A DNA stretch of 48,242 nt from Myxococcales bacterium (GCA_004554395.1 SFMP01000042.1:1-48242); one strand, 5' to 3'. Numbered from the stretch's first letter, positions 1-8,671 are shown. Notes: generated from the letters alone by a model not told the origin. A program made the numbers and translations.

Positions 1-143
1 ATGGAGCGACTAGCGACATAGGCGCGACAAAAGCGCCGTATGGAGCGACTAGCGACATAGGCGCGACAAAAGCGCCGTATGGAGCGACTAGCGACATAGG
101 CGCGACAAAAGCGCCGTATGGAGCGACTAGCGACATAGGCGCG
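1..143. repeat. 39-bp tandem repeat, about 3.7 copies
   Basis: A unit beginning ATGGAGCGACTAGCGACATA starts at 1, 40, 79 and 118 and is identical in the first three copies. The fourth copy diverges after about 143. The array runs to the window edge, so its true length is unknown. It lies upstream of leuS and has no convincing reading frame. Confidence 0.9.
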
Positions 144-150
144 TCGGCCT

Positions 151-182
151 GGCGTATTGCCCAGAGGGCAATAGACGGGCCC
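151..182. repeat. REP-like palindromic element
   Basis: TATTGCCC (155-162) and GGGCAATA (166-173) form a perfect 8-bp inverted repeat around a 3-base loop, flanked by GGCG and GACGGGCCC. The same architecture, a GCCCTAT or TATTGCCC arm facing ATACGGGC, recurs at several intergenic sites in this window. Confidence 0.65.
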
Positions 183-307
183 AACAAAAATCGCGACGCC
201 TCAACACCGCGCGATACATCGCAACACATTGCGATACACGACGACGAATTACGACGAATTGCGACAAACAACGACATACTATTCAACAAAACGGAGCACG
301 AAGCGAC

Positions 308-2815
308 ATGGGCGCATATAACCCAAGTGAAATCGAACCCAAATGGCAGCAATATTGGCAGGAACACAAGTGTTTTAGGGCTGTCGATGGGTCGCCGAAA
401 CCGAAATACTACATCCTCGACATGTTTCCGTATCCGTCGGGCGCGGGCCTGCACGTCGGGCACCCCGAGGGCTACACGGCGTCCGACATCATTGCGCGCT
501 ACAAACGCATGAAGGGCTTCAACGTCTTGCACCCGATCGGTTGGGATGCGTTTGGTTTGCCCGCCGAGCAATACGCCATCAAGACGGGCACGCACCCAAG
601 CGAGACGACGAAAAAGAACGTCGAAAACTTCACGCGACAGATTAAATCGCTCGGATTTAGCTACGATTGGGACCGCGAAATCAACACGACCGACCCCAAC
701 TATTATAAATGGACGCAGTGGATATTTTTGCAACTCTATAAGCGCGGCTTGGCCTATGTCAGCGAAGCGCCCGTCAACTGGTGTCCGGCGCTAGGGACGG
801 TTTTGGCCAACGAAGAAGTCATCGACGGGAAATCGGAAGTCGGTGGCTACGAAGTCATCCGCAAGCCCATGCGTCAATGGATGCTCAAGATTACGGCCTA
901 TGCCGAACGCCTGCTCCAAGACCTCGAAGAACTCGATTGGCCCGAACGCATCAAGGCGATGCAACGCAACTGGATCGGGAAATCGCTCGGCGCCGAAGTC
1001 GTTTTCAAAGTCGAATCGCCCATTGCCGCCAATATCAAGGTGTTTACGACGCGCCCCGATACGCTCTTTGGCGCGACTTTCCTCGTCTTGTCGCCCGAAC
1101 ACCCACTCGTTCGTTCGATCGTTACGCCCCCATGCCGCGACGCCGTCGACGCCTACTGCAACCAAGCCGCAAAGAAATCCGACCTCGAACGCACCGATTT
1201 GGCAAAGACGAAAACGGGCTGTTTCACGGGTGCATACGCGATTAACCCCGTCAATGGCGCCAAAACGCCTATCTGGATCGCCGATTACGTCTTGGCCTCC
1301 TACGGCACCGGGGCGATTATGAGCGTTCCGGCACACGATACGCGCGACTACGAATTCGCCAAAACGTTCGATTTGCCCATCATCCAAGTCATCGAAGGCG
1401 GCGACATCGAACGCGAAGCCTATACGGGCGACGGCGTCCATATCAATTCGGGGTTCATCGACGGCACCAACGTCAAAGACGGCAAACAAAAGATGATCGA
1501 ATGGCTCGAATCGACGGGAACGGGCCGCGGCGCCGTCAATTACAAGCTCCGCGACTGGCTCTTCTCGCGGCAACGATACTGGGGCGAGCCATTCCCCATC
1601 GTTTGGGATAAAGACGGAAACCACCACCCACTCCCCGAGGAACAACTCCCACTCACGCTCCCCGAGGTCAAATCATACGAGCCCTCGGGCACCGGCGAAA
1701 GCCCACTTGCCAACATCGATTCGTGGCTCCACGTCGGCGATATGACGCGCGAAACGAACACCATGCCGCAATGGGCCGGATCATGCTGGTATTACTTGCG
1801 CTACATCGACCCCAACAACGACACGGCTCCATTTAGCGCAGCCAACGAAAAATACTGGATGCCCGTCGATTTCTACATCGGGGGCGCCGAACACGCCGTC
1901 TTGCACCTGCTCTACGCGCGATTCTGGCACAAAGTCCTCTACGATATCGGGCTCGTCCACACGAAAGAGCCTTTCAAAAAGCTCTTCAACCAAGGCATGA
2001 TCCTCGGCCTGTCGTACAAAGACGCCCGCGGCGCACTCGTGCCCAACGACCAAGTCATCGCCAAAGACGGCAAATACTTCAGCAAAGAGACAGGCGAAGA
2101 GCTCTCCCAAATTCCCGCTAAAATGTCGAAATCGCTCAAAAACGTCGTCAACCCCGACGACATCATCCGCGACTTCGGCGCCGACTCCCTGCGACTCTAC
2201 GAAATGTTCATGGGCCCCCTCGACCAAGTCAAACCTTGGGATACCCAAGGCGTCCAAGGCGTCAACCGATTCCTCGCCAAATGCTGGCGCCTCATCGTCG
2301 CGCAAAACGAAAACGTCCTCCAAGACAACATCCGCGACATCGCCTGCGACGCCGAAACCGAAACGCTCATGCACCAAACGATTCGCAAACTCGGCGAAGA
2401 CATCGAGTCGCTCAACTTCAACACGGGCATCTCGCAGATGATGGTCTACGTCAACCACCTAAGCCGCCTCAAAGAAGTCCCAAAAGCCGCCGCCGAAGCC
2501 CTCGTCCTCGTCTTGGCGCCCTACGCCCCACACATCGCCGAAGAACTCTGGAGCATCCTCGGCCACTCCGACTGCATCGCCAACGCACAATGGCCCGAAT
2601 TCGACGCACAAAAATGCGAAGTCGCCCGCATTAAAATGGCCGTCCAAGTCGTCGGCAAAACGCGCGGCACCATCGAAATCGACCGAAACGCCTCCGACGA
2701 CGACATCGTCAAAGCCGCACAAGCCATCCCCGCCGTCGCCAAACAACTCGACGGAAAGACGATCGTCAAGACGATTATCGTCCCAGGGCGCATCCTCAAC
2801 TTCATCGCAAAATAA
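308..2815 (+). CDS. leuS: Leucyl-tRNA synthetase
   Basis: This cytoplasmic class Ia aminoacyl-tRNA synthetase charges tRNA-Leu with leucine. The HIGH signature appears as HVGH at residues 49-52 inside YPSGAGLHVGHPEGY, and KMSKS is at about 605-609. The segment TTRPDTLFGATF near residue 245 belongs to the CP1 editing domain that hydrolyses mischarged tRNA. The C-terminal anticodon-binding region and the family's small terminal domain (KMAVQVVGKTRGTIEI) are present. At 835 residues the length is normal. The ATG at 308 has a GGAG at 294-297. The gene stands alone and is followed by a strong terminator. Third codon positions are markedly C-rich. The identification is secure. Confidence 0.98.
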   Translation: MGAYNPSEIEPKWQQYWQEHKCFRAVDGSPKPKYYILDMFPYPSGAGLHVGHPEGYTASDIIARYKRMKGFNVLHPIGWDAFGLPAEQYAIKTGTHPSETTKKNVENFTRQIKSLGFSYDWDREINTTDPNYYKWTQWIFLQLYKRGLAYVSEAPVNWCPALGTVLANEEVIDGKSEVGGYEVIRKPMRQWMLKITAYAERLLQDLEELDWPERIKAMQRNWIGKSLGAEVVFKVESPIAANIKVFTTRPDTLFGATFLVLSPEHPLVRSIVTPPCRDAVDAYCNQAAKKSDLERTDLAKTKTGCFTGAYAINPVNGAKTPIWIADYVLASYGTGAIMSVPAHDTRDYEFAKTFDLPIIQVIEGGDIEREAYTGDGVHINSGFIDGTNVKDGKQKMIEWLESTGTGRGAVNYKLRDWLFSRQRYWGEPFPIVWDKDGNHHPLPEEQLPLTLPEVKSYEPSGTGESPLANIDSWLHVGDMTRETNTMPQWAGSCWYYLRYIDPNNDTAPFSAANEKYWMPVDFYIGGAEHAVLHLLYARFWHKVLYDIGLVHTKEPFKKLFNQGMILGLSYKDARGALVPNDQVIAKDGKYFSKETGEELSQIPAKMSKSLKNVVNPDDIIRDFGADSLRLYEMFMGPLDQVKPWDTQGVQGVNRFLAKCWRLIVAQNENVLQDNIRDIACDAETETLMHQTIRKLGEDIESLNFNTGISQMMVYVNHLSRLKEVPKAAAEALVLVLAPYAPHIAEELWSILGHSDCIANAQWPEFDAQKCEVARIKMAVQVVGKTRGTIEIDRNASDDDIVKAAQAIPAVAKQLDGKTIVKTIIVPGRILNFIAK

Positions 2816-2881
2816 CGCGTAACCCTTTGTTTTCGCAGCTCTTTTGCCCCCTCTAGCGGGGCAACTCACGCACTTTTTTGA

Positions 2882-2916
2882 AGCCTGCTATGCCTCAGCA
2901 TACGCAGGCTTTTTTT
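2882..2916 (+). terminator. Rho-independent terminator of leuS
   Basis: AGCCTGC-TATGC pairs with GCATA-C-GCAGGCT around a CTCA loop with one bulged C, followed by six T. It lies 67 bases after the leuS stop. A weaker GCCCC/GGGGC hairpin lies just upstream, around 2848-2863. Confidence 0.85.
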
Positions 2917-2917
2917 C

Positions 2918-3060
2918 GCCCTATTGCCCTAAAGGGCAATACGGGCTTTTTTTCGCCCTATTTCGCTATCGCTCAATACGGGCTCTAGCTCCGGCTATGT
3001 GCTCGGGCTGGGGCCCTTGCGCGCATACGCCTGCGCCCGCCGGCTGCGCCGGCGTTTTTG
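2918..3060. repeat. Composite REP-like element (two palindromes plus GC-rich tail)
   Basis: Two back-to-back units share the frame GCCCTAT...ATACGGGC, at 2918-2946 and 2955-2983. Their centres differ: TGCCCTAAAGGGCA in the first and TTCGCTATCGCTCA in the second. The first is followed by seven T, so it could terminate transcription. The tail (2984-3060) contains GGCTATGTGCTCG, CTTGCGCGCATACGCC and a GCCGGCTGCGCCGGC hairpin. In reverse complement it matches pieces of the arrays at 7195-7384 and 24277-24435. No gene was found between leuS and 3324. Confidence 0.75.
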
Positions 3061-3151
3061 TTGCACCGTCACATCGAGTTGGCGAACGCTACAAACGTTG
3101 CGAAATCGCGCCATATTTCAAAACGATATCGCTCAATATCTGTTTGTTTCG

Positions 3152-3180
3152 CCCTATTGCACTTTGCAGTAGGGCTTTTG
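3152..3180 (+). repeat. Solitary REP-like hairpin with T-run
   Basis: GCCCTATTGCA pairs with TGCAGTAGGGC (one mismatch) around a short loop and is followed by TTTTG. It shares the GCCCTATTGC arm with the element at 2918. It could act as a terminator insulating the downstream hydrolase gene. Confidence 0.55.
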
Positions 3181-3235
3181 TCGTTTTTCGATACACAAAA
3201 GCAACAAAATGTCAAGAACTATTTTTTTTATATTG

Positions 3236-3264
3236 TTGCTTTGCGATGATGAGTTCGTTAAAAT
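3236..3264 (+). promoter_or_regulatory. Candidate sigma70-type promoter of the peptidoglycan hydrolase gene
   Basis: TTGCTT (3236-3241) and TAAAAT (3259-3264) are separated by 17 bases in an AT-rich stretch 60 bases before the start codon. No other good pair was seen in the gap. An AAGGAG ribosome-binding site follows at 3311-3316. Confidence 0.5.
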
Positions 3265-3323
3265 GGGCTTGACAAGTGAAGAAGTGTGTGAAGTGACTAG
3301 ACGACAACGTAAGGAGAAAGACC

Positions 3324-5618
3324 ATGTCAGAAGTTCTAACAAAAACTGCTGTTTCGACATCTCATCCCAAATCAGCGCTCAAATCGAACGATATGAGTGC
3401 TCAAAACAGTAGCGCCTCGAAGGCGCCACAAGCGGCTCCCACCGAAATCAAAGCCGGATCGCGAGTTCAGATCACGGGAGCGAAGTTTGCCACTGGGGAG
3501 AACGTCCCCAGTTGGGCAAAGGCAAACACGTACACCGTCAGCCAAGTCAACGGCAATCGCGCTCTTTTGGCTGTGATCAACAGCTGGGTTGCACTCAAAG
3601 ATCTCAAACCTCTCAGTCAAGCTGAAATTGAACGAGAAAATGCCCTCGCCAAGGCAAAAGAAATCGGGAAAGCATCGGGCGTCAAGGGCGAAGTCGACGA
3701 CAACAAAGCAAAAGCTGCCCAATACAATCCCAACGAATCCGTTTTCGAAAACGCTGTCCGAGCCACTTGGGCCGTCGAGACGGGTGGCAACACGCGACAA
3801 ATCGCCGATATCGGCGATGGCGCCGGGCTCTCGGTCGGCGGATTCCAAATCACCGAACGGTGGGCACTCCACGCTTTTGTCCTAAAATATCAAGCTCTGG
3901 GCGGAAAAATCGCCATCCCCGACTACCTCGTCAATGGACTCAAAGATGCTAACAACGGCAAAATGCTTAGCCCAGAGCGACGCGAAGAATTGCGCAAGCT
4001 CCTGTTAAAGGCGTGCGACGAAGACGAAGCCTGCTTTATCAATGCACAGAAACTCTACTGGAAAGAAGCCTTCTTCGACGATTGTACAAAGCTCATGACC
4101 AAGTATGGTCTCGATCCCAAAACACTCGACCCCAAAATCGCCGTCCTCCTGTACGATCACCAAAACTCTGGGTCGGGCCACAACGAAGCAACCTTCAAAA
4201 TCATGGCAAAGAGGTTTGGCGACGGCAAGACTATCGATCAATCAAAACTCACCCTCGAAAACGTCGCCATTGCCGTCCAAGACCAATTCACCGCTCGCAA
4301 TGTTAAAGAGTACGAACCCGGATGGCACAATCGCGTTGCATCGATGTATGCTGGTCTCAAAGCTTCCGAAATAGCCGGCGGTTCGGCACCACAAACAGCC
4401 ACACAAACGCCAACCGATCAAACTTCGACGACGACAGGGCAAACGGCACAAGCTCAAGAAAAAGCCCCAGAAGCACATCAAGAAGCACCACAAAAAACTA
4501 TCCCCATGAGCGGCGGATTCTCGGGTCTCGCTTCGCAAAAACTCGACTTCGGAACGAAGAATTCCAATGCCCGAAAATCCAAAGTCAGCAAGATTACGAT
4601 CCACCACATGGCTGGCGATATGGGCGCATATAACTGCGCTAATATGCACTACAACGGCAATTGTAGCGCCAACTACTACATCGGTTCCGACGGAAAAATC
4701 TGCGGTGGCGTTCGCGAAGACAGACGCGCTTGGACCTCGAGCAGCCCCGACAACGACCACCAAGCCATCACCTACGAAGTCGCCAACGATACCCGCGCCC
4801 CCAACTGGACTATCTCAAAAGCCGCCTACGACTCCATGATCGCACTATCGCGCGATATCTGCTCGCGCTACGGTATCACGGCCAAATTCGACGGCACCTC
4901 GGGCGGATCCCTCACGACACACGACATGTTCGCGCCAACGGCTTGCCCCGGTCCCTATATCAAAGGAAAACTCAAAGACGGCACGATCGAACGAGATATC
5001 AATGGTGGCGGTGGCAGTGACAATGCCAAAACTGAAAAACCCAAAGAACAAAAAGAAACTTCGCAAGGAAACAACGAAAAACAAGAACAAGCCCCTGCGA
5101 AATCGACGTCTAGCGGCTCGCCTTTCGATGCCCTACTCGCCGCTCACCCCGAGGTCAAAACAAACCAGCATCTCATCAACCTCTTCTACCGCATCAGCGA
5201 CAACACCTACGAAGGTGCCGCACGCGAAGCAAAAAAATACGGCATCAGCATGAACGACCTCGTCGCAAACCGACAAGGCGCCATCGCTCGCCCCGAAGTC
5301 GCACCTGCACCATCGACAAACAACGCACCCGCGCCATCGACGAACAAAGCCCCCACAACGACAACCCCACAAACACCGCTCGAAAAACTCCTCGTCAACA
5401 ACCCCGGAGTCAAGACAAACCAAGATCTCATCAACCTCTTCTACCGCTTGGGTGGCAACACATTCAACGGCGCCGCTGCCGTTGCTCGCACGTACGGCGT
5501 CGACCTCAACTCCCTCACCTATAACCGCCAAGCACCCGTCTCGGGCGCAACCGCCACGCAAACCCCCACCCAATCGAATACGGGCGGCACGACGAAGAAC
5601 AATCCTCCAGCCGTCTGA
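3324..5618 (+). CDS. Modular peptidoglycan hydrolase with N-acetylmuramoyl-L-alanine amidase (Amidase_2/PGRP) domain
   Basis: An SH3-like segment lies at about residues 40-100 (KAGSRVQITG...SWVALKDL). Residues ~135-345 form a lysozyme/chitosanase-like domain with a GDGAGLSVGGFQITE motif; its family is uncertain. Residues ~422-560 are an Amidase_2 domain, with IHHMAGD at about 426 and the THDMFAPTACPG zinc-ligand region near 533-541. Such amidases cut between MurNAc and the stem peptide. Two related ~55-residue modules end the protein, both containing KTNQ-LINLFYR, and could bind cell wall. Thr/Pro/Gln-rich linkers separate the domains. There is no signal peptide, so export would need a non-Sec route or lysis, as for an endolysin, tailocin or T6SS effector. 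The AAGGAG site fixes the start. The TGA stop is also the first three bases of the following IS element, so the original C-terminus may be lost. Confidence 0.85.
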   Translation: MSEVLTKTAVSTSHPKSALKSNDMSAQNSSASKAPQAAPTEIKAGSRVQITGAKFATGENVPSWAKANTYTVSQVNGNRALLAVINSWVALKDLKPLSQAEIERENALAKAKEIGKASGVKGEVDDNKAKAAQYNPNESVFENAVRATWAVETGGNTRQIADIGDGAGLSVGGFQITERWALHAFVLKYQALGGKIAIPDYLVNGLKDANNGKMLSPERREELRKLLLKACDEDEACFINAQKLYWKEAFFDDCTKLMTKYGLDPKTLDPKIAVLLYDHQNSGSGHNEATFKIMAKRFGDGKTIDQSKLTLENVAIAVQDQFTARNVKEYEPGWHNRVASMYAGLKASEIAGGSAPQTATQTPTDQTSTTTGQTAQAQEKAPEAHQEAPQKTIPMSGGFSGLASQKLDFGTKNSNARKSKVSKITIHHMAGDMGAYNCANMHYNGNCSANYYIGSDGKICGGVREDRRAWTSSSPDNDHQAITYEVANDTRAPNWTISKAAYDSMIALSRDICSRYGITAKFDGTSGGSLTTHDMFAPTACPGPYIKGKLKDGTIERDINGGGGSDNAKTEKPKEQKETSQGNNEKQEQAPAKSTSSGSPFDALLAAHPEVKTNQHLINLFYRISDNTYEGAAREAKKYGISMNDLVANRQGAIARPEVAPAPSTNNAPAPSTNKAPTTTTPQTPLEKLLVNNPGVKTNQDLINLFYRLGGNTFNGAAAVARTYGVDLNSLTYNRQAPVSGATATQTPTQSNTGGTTKNNPPAV

Positions 5619-5662
5619 TCTATCCCTTGTTTGGTTTACAGTTCAAACACAGGAGAACAGAA

Positions 5663-6133
5663 GTGATTACCAACGAACAAAGGGAAAGAATACTGGCAAC
5701 TTACCGTCCATGGATTTATGGTTACAAGAGGATTGCTCGCGAACTTGGACTTACGAGAGACCAAGTTCGGCAGGTAGTCGTTACAACAGCTAACCAGAGG
5801 CGGCGGAAGCAGATGACATCGTTTGAACCCAATGATTATCGAGTAAAGAAGGCAAATTCGGCATACGAAGATCGTGATTTGTCAGGTTATGCAACGGATG
5901 CTGAGAAGATAGAACGTCTTCAAGACGAAATCCGCCTTTTGAGGTCTTTGATCGTTGAGTACCAAAAGGAATTTTTGCCTGAAGCATTGTCTGAATATCC
6001 GTTGTTTCTGTCCAAAGATGAAGTACCATTGGACACGCCATCTGAAGACGATGGCAAAGAAAAAGACGATGGCAAAGAAAAGAAGCCTAGGCGAAGTTTA
6101 AAAAAAAAGCTAAGACATCGCAAAGAAGCATAA
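5663..6133 (+). CDS. IS3-family OrfA (DNA-binding helix-turn-helix protein)
   Basis: This 156-residue protein has an N-terminal helix-turn-helix of the transposase OrfA type (YKRIARELGLTRDQVRQVV) that would recognise the IS ends. A predicted helical segment near residues 80-110 (IERLQDEIRLLRSLIVEYQKEF) resembles the leucine zipper that mediates OrfA/OrfAB multimerisation. The C-terminus is highly charged (repeated DDGKEK, then KKKLRHRK). GTG at 5663 is preferred as the start because AGGAG sits at 5651-5655. An in-frame TTG at 5627 lies within the terminal inverted repeat and is unlikely. A run of nine A near the end marks the probable slip to orfB. Confidence 0.82.
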   Translation: MITNEQRERILATYRPWIYGYKRIARELGLTRDQVRQVVVTTANQRRRKQMTSFEPNDYRVKKANSAYEDRDLSGYATDAEKIERLQDEIRLLRSLIVEYQKEFLPEALSEYPLFLSKDEVPLDTPSEDDGKEKDDGKEKKPRRSLKKKLRHRKEA

Positions 6134-7020
6134 AACAGCTCTTCTTTGATGCTCTGATAGGCTGCAAATGTCCTGGCAAGATTAAGACGTATTGCCGTAT
6201 CGGCGGCGTCTCGAGAGCTGGCTTTTATAAGCACTTGAAATCCCCAAAAGTCGATAAGGACGCCGACATTGCGAACAGCGTGATAGATATCCAGAATGAG
6301 ATGGGGTTTCGAGTTGGTATCTTGAAGACACAAGCGTTGTTGGCTAGGAAAGGCATAGCTGTCGGTCATAACAGGCTTGCCAGAATCATGAATAAGTATT
6401 CGCTTAATCCTAAATTCAACAGGAAACGTTATCCGCCAGAATATTATGCACAGAAGAAAGCATCCCAGAAGAGTCAGCAACGAGTGAATGTGCTTAATCG
6501 ACAATTCAACGCACTACGACCTGGGGAAAAGCTCGTCACAGACATGACGTACATAAGAGTGCGTGGTGGCTGGCTGTTCTTAAGCGCAATCGTTGATCTG
6601 TTTAACGGCGATGTTGTGGTGTTCTCAATCTCAAACAAGCTTAATGTCGAATTGGCAATTAAAACGCTGAATGAATTGGCAAATACCGGTTATGTCACGG
6701 AAAGTGCATGCATCTTTCACTCAGATCAAGGATTTACCTACACCAATAACTATTTCGTTGAAGAACTGAACGCTCAAGGGTTTACTCAGAGTTTCTCCAG
6801 AGTTGGGAATTGTTGGGATAATGCCTGCATCGAAAGCTTCTTCGGGCATCTAAAGGCGGAACTCGGGATTACACACCAGAAAAAGCTGTTGAGCTACGCT
6901 GAAATGGAACAGAAAATTAGGGATTACATTGAGTATTACAGGACTAAACGAGTTCAACCCAGTTTAGCATATCGAACACCACAAGAGGTTTTGCTTGAAT
7001 ACCAAGCTACTCTAGTATAA
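6091..7020 (+). CDS. IS3-family transposase OrfB (DDE integrase core), made by -1 frameshift
   Basis: The frame opens after a TAG at 6088-6090 and has no ATG near its start (an internal TTG lies at 6235). Synthesis as an OrfAB fusion through slippage at 6100-6108 is therefore likely. Early residues include YCRIGGVSRAGFYKHLK, typical of the IS3 OrfB amino end. The rve-type catalytic core contains the three acidic residues in DMTYIRV, HSDQGFTYT and NACIESFFGHLKAE. The C-terminal YYRTKRVQPSLAYRTPQEVL is also characteristic. It catalyses strand transfer of the IS. No internal stop was seen. The 5' boundary given is the opening of the frame. Confidence 0.88.
   Translation, partial: AKFKKKAKTSQRSIKQLFFDALIGCKCPGKIKTYCRIGGVSRAGFYKHLKSPKVDKDADIANSVIDIQNEMGFRVGILKTQALLARKGIAVGHNRLARIMNKYSLNPKFNRKRYPPEYYAQKKASQKSQQRVNVLNRQFNALRPGEKLVTDMTYIRVRGGWLFLSAIVDLFNGDVVVFSISNKLNVELAIKTLNELANTGYVTESACIFHSDQGFTYTNNYFVEELNAQGFTQSFSRVGNCWDNACIESFFGHLKAELGITHQKKLLSYAEMEQKIRDYIEYYRTKRVQPSLAYRTPQEVLLEYQATLV
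6100..6108 (+). promoter_or_regulatory. Programmed -1 frameshift slippery site (A9)
   Basis: Nine consecutive A lie where the orfA and orfB frames overlap (6091-6133), and orfB is in the -1 frame relative to orfA. A-runs at this position are the usual IS3-family mechanism for making OrfAB. No stimulatory structure was worked out. Confidence 0.7.
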
Positions 7021-7194
7021 GCTGTCTATGTTTACCAAAACAGGGATACCTCACTACAGCCAATCCCCACAAATCGATATCACGTGCCAAAGCGAGAAAG
7101 AGAGCACAAAACGATAAAAAAACGATATTTGAGAACAGATGGCATCGTACGGTAGGGGCAAAAGCTCGGGATGGGATGACAGTGAAATAGCCGG

Positions 7195-7345
7195 GCGTAT
7201 GCGCGCAAGGTGGCGCAAGGCGACACCGAGCACATAGCCCGGAGCGCGGCGTATGCGCGCAAGGTGGCGCAAGGCGACACCGAGCACATAGCCCGGAGCG
7301 CGGCGTATGCGCGCAAGGTGGCGCAAGGCGACACCGAGCACATAG
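7195..7345. repeat. 54-bp tandem repeat, about 2.8 copies
   Basis: Units beginning GCGTATGCGCGCAAGGTGGC start at 7195, 7249 and 7303 and are nearly identical. Because 54 is a multiple of three, all frames stay open through the array and produce spurious repetitive ORFs. The unit shares GCGTATGCGCGCAAG and GAGCACATAGC with the reverse complements of the elements near 3000 and 24330. Confidence 0.9.
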
Positions 7346-7354
7346 CAAGCGCCA

Positions 7355-7384
7355 GTGCCCGTATCGCCTACGGCGATAGGGCAC
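7355..7384. repeat. REP-like palindrome at the end of the 54-bp array
   Basis: GTGCCC-G-TATCGCC faces GGCGATA-GGGCAC around a tiny loop. This is the same frame as 24277-24309 in the opposite orientation. The remaining stretch 7385-7552 before mlaE is AT-rich and probably holds the operon promoter, but no convincing -35/-10 pair was found. Between the IS end (7053) and 7195 nothing recognisable was seen. Confidence 0.65.
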
Positions 7385-7552
7385 TGAACCAAAGCGAAAA
7401 GCGATTTATCGATAGGGGGTGAAATAAATTCAAACTTTGTGCGTTAAAATATGCTATTGTAGCGTCGCATGTGGGTGCGTTGCGTTACGTAGTGGGCGCA
7501 GGCGCTTTTGTGCGGTTGCCCAATGGTTCGATTTTGTACAAAGGATGATGAC

Positions 7553-8671
7553 ATGGCGGGGGTATCGCAAGAATACACCATCCAAGACGCCGGTGATGAG
7601 AAGCGCATTTTATTCCACGATGCACTTTCGTTGCAGAATGTAGAGCGGATTGCTCGCCCGGTTGACGAATATGTTTCGCATGTTCCCGAGAAATCTCGAA
7701 TTGTCATCGACTTATCGGACCTCAAGACGATGGACACGGTGGGGAGCGGATTGATTTCGACGCTCAACCGCAAGGCTTTGGCGCGACATGTCGACTTTCG
7801 GATCGAAAACGCAAATGCCGACGTGCGGCGCGTGCTCGACAGATTTTTGTGGTTAGATACGCCGCAGAAGAAAGAAAAGACGTTCCTCGATTGGATGGAA
7901 TCGAACGGCGAATCGATATTGAAAGCGAAAGATAGATTCGTCGAATTTTTGCAACTCGTTGCCGATACGTTGATTTTTAGCATCGTGGAGGACAAGCGGA
8001 CGCGGCGCGTGCGCAAGGGGGCTGTGTGGCAGGAGGCGAACCAGATTGGCATTGGCGCGATGGGAATCGTTTGCCTTTTGTCGTCGCTGATTGGGCTCGT
8101 CGTGACGTTGCAGACGGCGTCGCTTTTGCGCATGTTTGGTGCCGATATCCTCGTGGCCGATATGATTGGCATTTCGATGGTGCGCGAGCTCGGTCCGCTG
8201 ATGACGGCGATAATCATGGCTGGGCGCAGTGGTGCGTCGATTGCCGCCGAAATAGCCACGATGTCGATTAACGAAGAAATTTCGGGTATTACGACGATGG
8301 GTCTCGACAAAGTCAAATATATCGTCGTGCCGAAGTTTCGCGCCATATCGTTGACAATGCCAGGATTGACGGTGTTTTCAATTGTTTGCGGTATATTGGG
8401 CGGGTTTATTATTGCGGTATTTTATATGGGATTGAGCCCGTCGGCGTTTATACATGAATTGTCGACAGCAGTATTTCTCAAAGACGTACTCGTGACATTG
8501 CTCAAGAGTCTTGTATTTGCGTGGATCATCGTGTGGGTTGCGGCGCATCAAGGTTTTAGTGCGTATGGCGGTTCTGAGGCCGTAGGTCGCGTGACGACGA
8601 CGAGCGTCGTGTTGAGCATATTCTGGTGTATCATTGCCGATGCACTGTTTAGCATTATATTTTATTTTTAA
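7553..8671 (+). CDS. mlaE: MlaE-type lipid ABC transporter permease with fused N-terminal STAS domain
   Basis: This inner-membrane permease of an MCE-type lipid transporter has 372 residues. Residues ~10-110 form a STAS domain (VIDLSDLKTMDTVGSGLI), the role played by separate MlaB in E. coli. Residues ~165-372 are the MlaE permease (PF02405) with several membrane segments and the conserved MVRELGPLMTAIIMAGRSGAS region. ATG at 7553 is chosen because AAGGA lies at 7541-7545; an in-frame TTG at 7508 has no such site. It is the first gene of a five-gene co-oriented run, with mlaF starting 12 bases after its stop. STAS-MlaE fusions are common in Deltaproteobacteria. Confidence 0.93.
   Translation: MAGVSQEYTIQDAGDEKRILFHDALSLQNVERIARPVDEYVSHVPEKSRIVIDLSDLKTMDTVGSGLISTLNRKALARHVDFRIENANADVRRVLDRFLWLDTPQKKEKTFLDWMESNGESILKAKDRFVEFLQLVADTLIFSIVEDKRTRRVRKGAVWQEANQIGIGAMGIVCLLSSLIGLVVTLQTASLLRMFGADILVADMIGISMVRELGPLMTAIIMAGRSGASIAAEIATMSINEEISGITTMGLDKVKYIVVPKFRAISLTMPGLTVFSIVCGILGGFIIAVFYMGLSPSAFIHELSTAVFLKDVLVTLLKSLVFAWIIVWVAAHQGFSAYGGSEAVGRVTTTSVVLSIFWCIIADALFSIIFYF

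Larger units (their letters stand above)
5616..7053 (+). mobile_element. IS3-family insertion sequence (IS150-like)
   Basis: The element is 1438 bp with imperfect terminal inverted repeats of about 25 bp. The left end reads TGATCTATCCC at 5616, and the right end, read inward on the minus strand, is TGAGGTATCCC from 7053; about 19 of 25 positions match. It carries orfA and orfB in the IS3 arrangement with a -1 frame relation. No target duplication is obvious: the left flank is CCGTC and the right flank CTACA. Base and codon usage (AGG, AGA, TTA) differ from neighbouring genes, in keeping with recent arrival. Both frames are intact, so it may be active. Confidence 0.85.

Noticed and set aside
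144..307. T-box or other leader riboswitch ahead of leuS
   Set aside because: No T-box sequence, specifier stem or antiterminator could be drawn; only the short palindrome and small direct repeats are present.
791..1645. 284-codon minus-strand frame within leuS
   Set aside because: It is antisense to conserved catalytic and editing regions of leuS, with no ribosome-binding site or family resemblance.
7210..7422. Small protein encoded by the 54-bp repeat array
   Set aside because: The frame is open only because the repeat length is a multiple of three, and related sequence is dispersed in noncoding gaps.
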